Of a stretch of 64,000 bases of DNA, positions 51,167 to 62,700 are shown one piece after another. This stretch comes from Prunella strophiata. Lineage: Eukaryota > Chordata > Aves > Passeriformes > Prunellidae. Numbering within the stretch: position 1 is the first letter of the stretch; every line of letters begins with the position of its first letter. The notes beneath the pieces were generated by a model. It did no database searches. It saw nothing but the letters and a program-made list of their open reading frames with translations, and was not told the DNA's origin. The stretch is taken from positions 22,385,085 to 22,449,084 of the forward strand of contig JAZBQD010000019.1 of the NCBI GenBank assembly GCA_036583965.1, in the 5' to 3' direction. The translations under genes and the position numbers were made by a program.

Positions 51167-53182
51167 TTTATCAATAGCCAGATTACATGTGGCTGTTAGA
51201 ATTCTGGCAGGATCATGCCCTTGGTCTTCTTTTTGGATACATACCAGTTGGTAGATACAGCTCTGATGGTATGGAAAGGCTAGTGAGTGCAGATGGTCAG
51301 AAAACATTCAGTTTCAACCCCTAGGTCAGTGTCAGGAGCTTGTGTTGCCTTCTCTGCTGAGGAACTGGCCAGCAAGACAGACTCCTGAGGCTCACTCATT
51401 TTGGTAATTTCATTCTAGTCTGCCATGAAGCAGATTTAGTTTGTCAATGCAAGCCTAGCAGAGATGTGACTCCCTGGATGTGATAGATCTTCCATTCCTC
51501 ATACTGAAGCCCCTCTTCAACATGCTGGGGATGTACTCCTGCAACCCTGCTTCCTGCCCAGCACTCCCTGCACACTATATGCATGTGGTGCTGGCCCCAG
51601 TGTGGGGAAGGGCTAACTCTGGGGCTAAGCTCTCCTCAAGTTCTTCAGGCCATGTGTAGGGAACTCACAGTTATCCCACATTAGGTTCTTGATCTCTCAC
51701 CATCTACCTTTCTGCCCTTTCTCAATTTCTGAGCCCACCAGGCAAAGCTATTTTTTTTGTTCATCCCATTTCCCCACAAACATGCAAGCCAAAACCTATA
51801 CCACCTGTTCCTGCCTCTCTTGAACTGACAATTCCCCAGGCACTGACTCTGTGATCAGAGTCTGGGAATGCTTTGCAGTATACTTGACCTGCATGGCAGA
51901 AGAAAAAGCATTTGAATGCCACTGTATATTGGGACTGAGTGTAAGTAGACTCACTGGAAGTGATAGAGCTTCTCTTGCCCACAATTCATAGTTTATTTTA
52001 TAGAGAAAGAGAATTTGGAAAATTCCCTTTTAAGAGAACTAAATGCATGAAAAAAATTACGAAGTGTTATTTTGCCAAAATAATTTCTGGCTAATAGTAT
52101 AATACATATTTTTTTCTACCCTGAATCTTCCTTTTCAGTCCTGGTCACTGCTTTTACTGCCTTGTTCACTTACTCTCTATTTCCCTTTAAAGGTCCAGGC
52201 TATTAACCTGTACTTTTGTACTCTTCCTGGGTGTCACCTAGCACTGATGTGGAATGTGGAGCAGTTCAGCTATTCATTCAGGTCTATATGGGGAAAAGAC
52301 TGGCCAGCTGGCACCCACATCACCACACTGCGAACCAGCTCTGCAGCTGCATCTCCTTTATTAAGACCCTTTCCTTCTGCCAGATTTTATTTGTCAAATG
52401 ATGGGTTTACTTGCATTACTCTAGTGTGAGAAAGACAAAAGGAAGGGTAAAAATAGGCTTAAATCCCATGTAAAGAAGTCATGAGACAAGTCATGTGCCC
52501 AGTACATTAGTCAGTCCCACAGTGTGTGGATTGAGCCTTCTGAGGTAGATTCAGAAATCATTTTGGCACTTCATAAATTGCATTATGCACTATTTAAATA
52601 TAGAAAAAACAAGCCTAGAAGAGTTGTCCCACATATGTCCATGCCTTACAGTAATTGCATTATTTAAGAAATAATTGCATATATAACAACAAAGGAAAAT
52701 AAGAAATTAACATGTAATGACTAAGTGGCAGGTCAAAGGAGGTTTAGAACTTTGAGAGGAGCTGTTATGCTAAGCTAGGAAGTCAGGCCAAAGAGCACCT
52801 GTCCCTGCTGCGTACAAGCTGAGCCTGAGAGCAGCAGGTTCAGAAAACCCTGCTGCCCCCATGCCCTGCCTGTCCTTCTGGACTATGAAGAGCTCAAACA
52901 AGATCTGGTCTCAAAAGATGCTGAGCTCTGACATCTCTTACAGGCAGTAGGGGCAGCTTAGTGGAGTGTCCTGGAAGTTGGTTCTACCTCTAATGATTAA
53001 TTTTGCTTTTTCCAAGTGCTCCCAGATGGCAGGTCCCATCTCTGGCCACTGGTACTCTGGATCCCTGTTCACCACCCTTCTTCTCATTACTGCCTGGCCT
53101 TGGGCGAGAAGCCTTCCCAGCTGGTGATCAGCCTGGTGCAACCACAGTCCCTCTTAGCTGCTGATTTTTCTTTGGCCATTTC

Positions 53183-53563
53183 TGTGGGAGGTAGTACTGA
53201 AGGTAATTTCACCCCCTGAAGAATTGCAGCTGTTCTGATTACTAAGATTTGGAACAGGTGTGCCCTTAATAGGGCACAGGTACATCTTATGACATTGAGT
53301 AGTATAAGAGGAGGGGCCAGGAAGAGAGGAGAGGCAGAATTTAGTTAGCAGTGCTGTGGTGAAGAAGGAGGATGGAGTCAGCACTGCTAGGAACAGAACT
53401 TGTGAATAGGTATGGACTTTTTACGGTGAGATAGTTTCAGAACTTGCTGATATAACTAGTAACCTTATCCGTGTCGATAACGACACATTTCTGACAATTT
53501 CTGGAGTGAGTTTGCTAGTAAATAAACCCTGCATCCTTCTCAGACTTATTCTCTGTGTCATCA
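53183..53563 (+). mobile_element. Possible LTR-like element
   Basis: The segment begins TGTGGGAGG and ends GTGTCATCA. It carries a TATA-like AGTATAAGAGG (about 53299) and then AATAAACCCTGCATCCTTCT (53521-53540), followed by a T-rich stretch. This order (TATA box, poly-A signal, short tail) fits an LTR U3-R-U5. It also contains two short hairpins: TGTGCCCT/AGGGCACA at 53259-53278 and GTGTCG/CGACAC at 53471-53486. I do not recognise the family and saw no target-site duplication. Confidence 0.35.
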
Positions 53564-56149
53564 CCAGTGAGCTGCAGGTTTATTTGCTTTTTCTCTTCTG
53601 TAAATGAAGAGTTCACAGCCACCTCCTAGATCCTGTATGTTTCTCACACCTACACATTAAAAGCACAGCTGCTTGGCATCAAAACATCTCCAGGAGGTAT
53701 GCTGCCACTTGTAAGACCTGGGTTCTTGATTTATGCTGCTTACAAACAGGAGAATCCTATGTCTTGTTTGCAGGGGCTGTCCCAGTGTTGTGAGAAAGCC
53801 CTGCAGAGCCTGTGGTTGCCCTGTGCTGCAACATCACCCTCATGTGACCTCACCTGCACCTTCTGACTCCTAAGGGTGACATTCAGTGCCAGAAGCCCCA
53901 CTGTTCTGGGATCCAGTCAGCTCACAGTAACTGAGAATAGCTATGGTTTTGGCTGTGGACCTTTCCCCCCAGATGTATCAAAGAGTCATGCCAGGCCGCT
54001 GCCAAGTGTTCTTGTCTCCTTTAAGTTCATGCTCCAGTTTGTACAATTTCATTATAAAGTCAGACTGGGCAGTTATAGTGTTAAATGAGATGATGATAGG
54101 AATGTATTCACCTTTTTAGTCTGGAACAGATTCAGACTTCCCTACTGCCAAATTCCCAGTATGTTCAGTAATAAAGTGTGGCTTGTAAACATGTCAGTAC
54201 TTAATGGGGCCTTGAATCAAGTACTCACTCATTCCACCAACTACTGTTGCTGCCAAAAGTGGTTCAGTCCTTATTATTTTACATCTCTTTCACCAAGGAC
54301 TTTGTAACTTTTTCTAAGGTGCTAAACTAAACTGTAACAGAAGAGGCTTTCTGATAAAGGTTGAGCAGAAATAATTCATACACTTAGAAATACTTTTATT
54401 TCCCTAAGAATAGGATAATTTTTGTGGCTTTATTCCCTTAGGTTCTACATAGACCTCTCAAAGAATCCAGTCATTAGAGACCATGGAAGGGTTATATTTG
54501 GATAAAAAACAAAATACCACAAAGCCCAATGGAAGGCTTGACCCTGAAGCAGGTGACCATTGTCAGCTTTGATTTTATTGCCAAAATTTGTAAATATTTT
54601 TCTAGTGTAGGCCAAACAACTGTGGCAATTTGGCCACAGATGCTTGCTTGTTTGTAGCACCAGCTAACATTCTTCTCTGATTTCAGTCTGATTAGTCTGA
54701 TGTGGGTTGGGTCTGAAGATCTTTTCTTAGCTCTTTCCTTTTAAGGAACAGGCTGGTTTTAAATGACCAGTCATGAGCTCCTAGTGTTGCAGATCCTTCC
54801 TCTGGCGAGCACCCTTCATTCTGTGACTAGAAACCAATGATGGATTGGTTACTGCAACAGGAGATGGGAGACCACAGTCCAGTGCTTTGCCAGAGACAGC
54901 TGTGGGATTTGAGACAAGTCCCTGCTTTTATGGTCTGTGGTGTTTTAAAATGGGGATTTGAAAAAGAGTGGTAGGATAATTATTTATATACATAATAACA
55001 TCATCTTAGGTCCTAGCTCTGAACACTCATTGTGCTAATTACTAATGGAAGAAATGGGTCTTAATGTCTTCACAAACAACTTAAGCTGAAAGAACCAATC
55101 AGATTCTGGAAGAATGGCTGTGGGGATTTTAGGAGAAATGGGTGTTACTGTGTTAGAAATGGGCCTTAATGTCTTTATGAATATCAAGCTGCATTTTTTT
55201 TTTTTGCAGAATCCAAATAATTTGAGCTTCTAAACTTTAGGGCAAGGTGTAGTAGGTGGTTCAGGAAGTCTGTACCTTCCTAGTACCTCAGCTAATGGGG
55301 AAAGGAAGAGGACGAACCTGCAGCCAGGAGTTTAGGATAAAAGGAGGCTGTGTCCTCCAAAAATTTGAGAGAGGCCCCATGGGAGTATGGCCTAGTGGAC
55401 TCTATCCCTTTACTCAAACTAAAGTTGTAAGATTCCTCTGTCTCTTTTGTGGACACTGGCTTTTCACAATGTGATTTTTCTGCACATCACCAAGTGTTTC
55501 ATTTAATTATGACCCATGGCAGCTGGTCACCATGAAGGGGACACTTTGGCAGCACTCATCAGTGCAAGAGGCAGGGATAATATGAATCTTGTCTTCATTG
55601 CAGGTACTTAGAGTTTGGAAGAAGGCTACTGAGATTACAAGTTAGAAATGTGTATTTGGTGTAAAAAAACTGTAGTGTGCTTAGCTCAATCTGTTTGCCT
55701 TCAGATGTTGAAAACATTTGATTGTGGAATGAAAGAAACATTGAAATTCTGGACTTCAACCAGGATTTCACTTTTCATATACAACTGTCTGGTTTCAGCA
55801 TGTGATGGATCTCAGCTTGCAAATGCCAGAGTACTCCCAAGCAGGTGAGGACTGATTTTGCAAACCTCTGATGACCTCTCAGCAGCACCGAGTGAGGGCA
55901 CACTCCTGCTCTGCTGTCTCCCCACCCCATCGCCACTGCCACACAGAGGTTGTGCTTTGCAGAACCTTAGCTATTATCAGTGCTGTTCGAAAACCCTGTG
56001 TAACATCTGGAGCAAATGGTGGCTTCCCAGGGGACAAAAAATCATGGAAATTTTCCTGTTTGTATTTCTGGAGAACAGGGGGTGAAAATTTTGGCTTGAA
56101 ACCACAAATTTCAGGGTGGCGGGGCCATAAAGCAACCTTCACTCAGCCC
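53564..56149. other. Sequence upstream of the ANGEL1 CpG island
   Basis: A/T-moderate with no recognised exon. A diverged internal duplication (GAAATGGGTCTTAATGTCTT near 55052 and GAAATGGGCCTTAATGTCTT near 55157) is about 105 bp apart. Confidence 0.6.
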
Positions 56150-56790
56150 AGGGTCACAGCTTGTGACCCCCTCAGGCACAGCGCAGCTGCCGGGCCGCTC
56201 CGCAGGCCCTGGGCCCCGGCCGCGCTCCTGCCCTCAACGGGGCAGGCAGGGCCCCACCCCGGCCGGGGCCGTCCCACCGCGGGCCGCGGCCTCCCGGGAG
56301 CGGGCGGCCCTGGAGCGGCGCTCGGGGAGGGCCGGGCCCGAGCCGGCTGCGAGCCCCGCGGGCCCGACGCGGTGAGTGCCTGGGCACGCCGGGCTCCGGC
56401 GAGACCCGCGCCGTGAGGCCGTAGCTGAGGCGGGGCCGGCGCGGCGGCGGGGCCGGGCAGGGGGCGGTGGAGGCCGGGCCGGGCGGCATGATCGGCACCG
56501 TGCTCTGCTACGTGCTGCTGCCGGCGGCGCGGCTCCTCCAGGCCCTCCGAGGTAACCCGGCCCCGGGCGGGCGGTGGCGGGGGCAGGGGGAGCTGCCGGG
56601 GTGGCCCGGAGGGGCGGGGATGTCCCTCGCCGTCCCCCGCCCCGGCCTGAGCGGGGTGCGGCCCGGCGGCCGGGGTCGGCAGCGGCTGCCCCGCAGCTCC
56701 CCGCGGCCCTGGCAGATGGGGCGTGAGGCTGCTGGGCCGGGCCGGGGCTGCTGGCCCCGGATAGCGCGGGGAGCTGCGTGTTTGGAAGGA
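56150..56790. promoter_or_regulatory. CpG-island promoter of ANGEL1
   Basis: A sharply GC- and CpG-rich block contrasts with the A/T-moderate flanks and contains the ANGEL1 start codon and first splice donor. It has many GC-box-like GGGCGG/CCGCCC and G-run motifs and no obvious TATA box, which fits a housekeeping CpG-island promoter. Long open frames on both strands here are a by-product of few stop codons in GC-rich DNA. Confidence 0.8.
56488..56551 (+). CDS. ANGEL1: ANGEL1 coding exon 1
   Basis: The ATG at 56488 opens 21 codons plus one base, encoding a short hydrophobic segment with Leu, Val and Ala followed by Arg residues. This corresponds to the human MIxxxLCYxLLPA N-terminus. The donor GTAACC follows at 56552. 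It lies inside the CpG island, so the 5'UTR and transcription start are probably within about 300 bp upstream. Confidence 0.9.
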
Positions 56791-59700
56791 ACAGCTGCCG
56801 GCTGTTGTGCTGCAGAGGCAGACTGCGCTTTGCGCAGGGCTCTGGCTCCTGCCCCCAACCTGCTCTCTACGCTTGGAGAGATCCTTGGAGATGGGCAGCT
56901 CAGAGATCTGTGATCCCTCAAGGACCTGCGGGTGACTTTGTGGATGGACTTACGCTTTTGTGTACATCGCTATTTCACTTAGTTTGCCCTAGATCCTGCT
57001 GCTACTGCACAGTCCCTGGTTACTGAGCTCATCTAAAGCCACCCTCTAGCCTGAACCTGTCCCCGGGCACGTAGCAACTACTGGACTGGAGTGGCACACT
57101 GTCTTTTTTCACAGTGAGCAGACTGAGCTGACTCCTGTCAAATTCAGCTCCTATTCTGTATTAACAGGCTCTTGTAGGCACTCATCGTGCCTGGCCAGTG
57201 GCATATGGAAACATTACCTCGGTGCGTTGGTGTTTCTGACATTAATGAACTTAATTACAAACTGACAGAGAGGTGTGTGGTTCTTAAAGCTCCATTTCTG
57301 ACACATACAGAAAAGTTTGATACAAAAGATATAGTAAAATTGTACACGAATGTTGCTGATTCCTGTATGTTACTGCTCTGGCTGACTGACAGGGATGCAG
57401 AGAAAAAAGTGATTTGTAATCAACAGAAATTGCTAGTTAACAGTAGGGATGAGTGCCTCTGCAGAATTCATAGCGAAGTGTAAATGCCATCTCTTGTATA
57501 GATGCAAGTGAAAGGAATCTCTGTCTTTTTCCACTTTATTGCACAAATATTAGTGTATTCAATGTTATATTAAAAGCAGTTTAAAGGGGTTTTATTTTTT
57601 TGCCACATGTCAGTCATCAGGTGATCTGTAATTCTTACCAGGACTTCTTCTGTGCACATACTCGCTCTAACGAGGCATATGTTGGTCCCTATGTGTCTTC
57701 ATTTTTCATCTCTTAGTAACAGATTGGTTTTTCTTCTACAATGCATTCTTGTGATATATTTTATTCTCTTAGCTGACTGCTATTTCTTACTCAGTCCCTG
57801 GAAAGAAACTTGCTCCAAATGATGATCTACAAGACCTTGGCTTCTTTGCCCATGCACCTGATCAGCTAACTTTTAGAGACTGCCTCTACATATGTTGCTG
57901 AGAACTGATAGTTTTCACAAGGCCTTTCAGCTTGGCTGACTCTCTGTGCTGCTCCATGAGTTAGAATTGCATTCTCTAGATTTGATAAAGCCATTGCTAT
58001 TGTGTGCAGTTTCAGTGACTTGGATTAATATAATATAACTGGATTTGGACTGTGGCTTAGCATTCTGGAGGAGGCAGGGGAAGTTATTTAGACTGTAACT
58101 GTTTTCCCTCAGAGAAGTAATTTGTTTGGGTTGCTATACTGAATGGTTGTATTGCACAGAGTTACAGCAAATGCATTGGAATAAGAAAAGAATGAGTAAG
58201 GAAGCATTTCTGGCTGTTTTATTTTGATTTTGTTTTTAAATGACAGATGCTTTCTTTACCTATCGAAAGAATGTGCTTCTGGCGAAGAGCCCGTCCACCC
58301 AGATAGAAGGTGTCTTTGCTGCAACCAGAGGAAGATCAGTTCCAGAAGAGCAAGAAGCCCTTCTCCAGCAGTGGCTGGAGGAAGGAGCAGGGAATTTGCC
58401 AGCCAGTGAGAGTGTTCCAACAGCGAGGAAAGTATCAGTTACACTCACTAGTGACTGGTTAGAAGGTTCAGAGCTATTGATGACCAGCCTCAGTGACCTG
58501 AATACATCTCCGGAAGTCACCCGGTGTGCTGATCAGCAGCACTCAGAGCTGAATGCCTTGGCTTCTTCAGAACTGCAAGATCATGCAGTGGCTGAACAGG
58601 CAAGGTTGCCATCAGAGGAAACAGTGACTGTAGCAGGCAGTGCCCCTTGGGCAGCTGTGGTGCCACAGACAGATCACCAGACAGCTGGCTGTGCTGGTAT
58701 CAATGTGGAAGTGCTGAATGATGACCCAGCTGTGCTGGCCTGGAGTTTAGCATGTGATGCAGAGACGGTGCCACCAGTGCTCCCAGCCCAGCCCATTCAG
58801 GATGCGGTGCCATTTTATCCTGTCTCAACGGAGGTGCCCTACCACGGTCAGTGATGGCTCTGAATCTAATGTTTAGTTTGAGATTGGCATTTGTAGTGAA
58901 TGTGGTCAGGTTATTGTGTCTGGGCTTGCTGTCAGCAAGACATTGATTGCCCCTGCAGAATTGACAGAATCTGCTGGTGAAAACTGTAAAGTGATTTTTT
59001 GCTGAGGAGGGGCTGGTCACAACTAGTGGTTTCTGTGCTGTGAGACTGTCTGGTCTGAATATCAATAGATGTTCCTTACTGTTCTCAAATGCTGGCTTTG
59101 TACTCTAAGAAGCACTGAAAAGTGGGTCTGGTGTTTCAGCATGCTTGACTCTGATCATGTGTTATGCCATCCCTATGGACAACTATCCAAATATATCCAG
59201 AAAGAGCATCTGAAAACCAGAGTGGGTGTGGGTTTGCTCAGAGGCTAGAGTGCCCTAGCTTAGGGAATGAGAATGGATGTTTTCTGGGTCCCAAGGGAAC
59301 TGAAGTATCAGCAAGGTACCCAGTGCAGGCTGTAACTTTGCTTTTTGTCTCTTGCATATAGAGATCTTATGGAGAGACTGGGAGGATCTTTCTGTCCAGC
59401 CCTGTGTCTTAGAGCAGGTCTCAAAAAACACTCCTCTCTTTGAATTTCGAGTCATGTCTTACAACATCCTTGCCCAGGACCTGGTGGAGCAGGGCCTTGA
59501 TCTCTATGTACACTGTCATCCAGACATCCTGAACTGGAACTACCGCCTTCCAAACCTTTTGCAGGAGATCCAGCACTGGGATCCTGATGTAAGTATAACT
59601 AAGCCCTCTCTACATCAGTGTCACCAGAATTTTAATTTCTTGTTTGATCTAACAGTTTTAAGAAAAGAAAAAGATAGGGGCAAGTCCTAGGAAGATGCTA

Positions 59701-62700
59701 CCTGCTTGGTAACTGGACACTGATTGGTCTGAGAGTGTTTGAGGACTTTCACAGACCATGGTTTTGGTGTCTGTCCTGCTTTGATTGTAGAAACTAGTCA
59801 TGCTTTGATAGCAGGGCTTAACTTTTATAAACAGCAGAAGCAGAGGAAGAAAGACCAGCCTTCTAAGGCAGCACAGGAAGGGAAGCCTGCATAGAAGAGG
59901 ACTCCATAAAATTCTCTGTTCTTTGAGTCCTCTTTGTGGGATGAAGGATCTTTTATCTCATCACTGGAAAACTGAATAATGCACTAATGTGACCCAGAAA
60001 GTTAGTGCTTTTCATCTGGAAAATACAGGAAAGGGTGTGGTAATGATATTTCTGTTTGGAGGGTTGGCATGTGAGTGCACTTTTCCAATTTCTTCCTTCC
60101 CCAAAATAAGGTAGCTAGTAAATATTTGTGGAGCAAGTGAGGTCTCTGCCTTCCTTCCAGGTTCTGTGTCTCCAGGAGGTGCAAGAGAACCATTACTGGG
60201 AGCAACTGGAACCAACATTCAAGGAGATGGGTATGTCCTGTTTTTGTGGGTCTGTACATCCAGCTCATGGGACTGGCCAAGCAGTGCTTCTTGCTTAGCA
60301 TCTTCAAAGCTACTCAGTTTCAAGAGACCTCTTCCTGTTTGCCAGGTGGCTGCTGGCCCTACTTCTGAGCTATCTGCCTAGACCTTTATCCTTTCTTTTG
60401 CAATTGATGTCTCTGAGTTCAAAGATCAGAGTAACAAAACAGAGGGCCCTAGAAGGACAAGGAGAGAGGAAATACCCCCAATGATTAATAATAAAGGGTG
60501 ATTTTTGGAACAGAATTGGGAATATTGCTGTACCCAAATGTAGTAGGAACCTTTTCTATGCAGACTTGCTGAGCCTGAGGTAGTGACTGGATAAACCTTT
60601 TAACAGGTGATGATTTCTTTTCAGGCTTTGCTTGCTTCTATAAACGGAGAACTGGGACGAAGACAGATGGATGTGCAGTGTGCTATAAGCGCAGCAGGTT
60701 CCAGCTGATCAGCCTCAGCCCCATTGAATACTTCCGGCCTGGCCTGGACGTCCTCAACCGGGATAACGTGGCCTTGGTGCTGCTGCTGCAGCCTGTGCTC
60801 CCAGAAGGTCTGGGTCTGAAGGCAGTCAGTCCTTTGTGTGTGGCCAACACTCATGTGTTGTTCAATCCCCGTCGAGGAGATATCAAACTGGCCCAGGTGG
60901 CCTTGCTGCTAGCAGAGATTGACAAAATTGCAAGAACTACTGAAGGCAGCTACTATCCTGTCATCTTGTGTGGAGACCTGAACTCTGTACCTGATTCTCC
61001 ACTCTACAAATTCATCCGGAATGGTGAACTTTCCTACCATGGGATGCCAGCCTGGAAGGTAGTTGCCAGCCAGAAATGGGATTGGATAGCTCTTTATTGT
61101 CTGCTGCTAGAGGAATGCATGGCTGCATTCTTCCTCTTGTGAGGAAATAGTCTTAGTACTGAATTAAGTTATTCAGCAGTCTTCCCCTATGTCTCTAACA
61201 CTGCAGGGAAAAGAAGTGGACAAGCGTGTGCATGTTGTTTCCATCACTGCTCTTCTGGTTTCTCTTGGGGGCACACTTGTGATAATAGACTGCTTAATGT
61301 CAAGTCTTTTTTTTTCCTTTCCTATGGAGTTTTTTGCCTGTGTGACTGGAAGCGTAGGGAAATGCAACTCCACCAAGATTTACTGAAATTTTTTGTGGAT
61401 GTTTGTTCTAAAAAAAGTTTGAAGTGGGTACTTATGCTAGAGTCTCTTGTGGTTGTCTTACTGTGTGTCTATGATCAAATACATGGTTATCATTCAAGCT
61501 AAATCATCATTTCAATAAGATACCTGTAAAGTATCTTGTCAGGTGAATTTTAGGTAATTGTATCTGTCCCCTACAGCTGAAGGTTTATTATACCTTTACC
61601 ATACTCTGAATAGCTTAGTTCATGCCTTTTTAAGAGGGCATTCTCCTGTCTTGCTCTTGGCAAGTGTATGTATGTACATTGTCTATAGCTTGCACATCTG
61701 CTCTCTGTCACTGATGGTTGCTCTCCTTTTCTGGCCTTGTTGCAGGTGTCTGGTCAGGAAGACTTTTCCCAGCAATTGTATTCACGGAAGCTGCTGGCCC
61801 CACTGTGGCCAAGCTCACTGGGTGTAACAGACAAGTGCCAATATGTCACCCTGTGCCAGCCAAAGAAACCTGGTGAGCGCCAGTATGCATTGACAATACG
61901 AGTTTGCTGAGGATGGGCAGTTTGTGGGCCTTGCTGTCTCTCTGAGTAGCTTGGGCATGTGCTGCATGAGGCACTTGACAAAGATTCTCTCTTTCTACTT
62001 TGTACATGAATTAAATACATTTTTTTCCAGAATCTATTGCATTTCTGCCATTTTCTTTCTCTAGTCAGGAGCTGAATGTTCCTCTACCAATAACACTTGC
62101 TCTATGTGTCTCTTTCATATTCCCAGACTTACACTTTTGTGCACTTGTAAACTGTGTTCAACAGGCACTGCTTTAAGCTCCGGGTGTTTGGGGTGTGGTT
62201 TTGGATAGTATTTGCAAGCCACTGTAAAGAAATCATTCCTAAGATCCAGATATAATCATGTCTGTTCTCTGCATCCATAGAGAGGATTAATAAAATGGAG
62301 CCCACACAAAATAGCTTTTGTTAAAATCTTGAATGTAGAACTCGTATTCAGCCTGATCTCCAGAAATGTTTTCTCAGCAGATATTTCCTGGAGTTGCAGA
62401 CTAACTGGTCTGCTTGAAAGTCCCTTGAGCTTTTGGTGTCTCAGAGAGGACATTCTTACTTTGTGCCGACAATGGCTATTGCATTTGAGGGATAGCAATA
62501 GCTGTGCTCTGTTCTTCTGCTTTTACACATCTGTTCTACATGTAGGTTATTAGGTGATTTCTATTCTCATGGTATCAGAGTGCTTGGGCACAAAAGTCTC
62601 TCTCAAGCTAAAGAGCTCTAAGAGGCCCAAAGGTCTAAAATATAGGTGGGTGTTCCGTGGAGATGTGACTTTGCTGCAGTTACTTTCTTCTTTTAATTTG

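Larger units (their letters stand above)
48431..53182. other. Intergenic sequence without a recognised gene
   Basis: Contains a run of 26 T at 50383-50408 and a C-rich G4-forming run at 51135-51166. A 115-codon minus-strand frame at 48817-49164 has a hydrophobic stretch but no recognised relative. No coding exon is supported. Confidence 0.6.

Noticed and set aside
55871..56416. 181-codon plus-strand frame through the ANGEL1 CpG island
   Set aside because: Ala/Gly/Pro/Arg-rich translation typical of stop-poor CpG islands; the real start at 56488 is in a different, conserved context.
57187..57483. 98-codon frame in ANGEL1 intron 1
   Set aside because: Not part of known ANGEL1, no domain recognised, no evidence of splicing into the gene.
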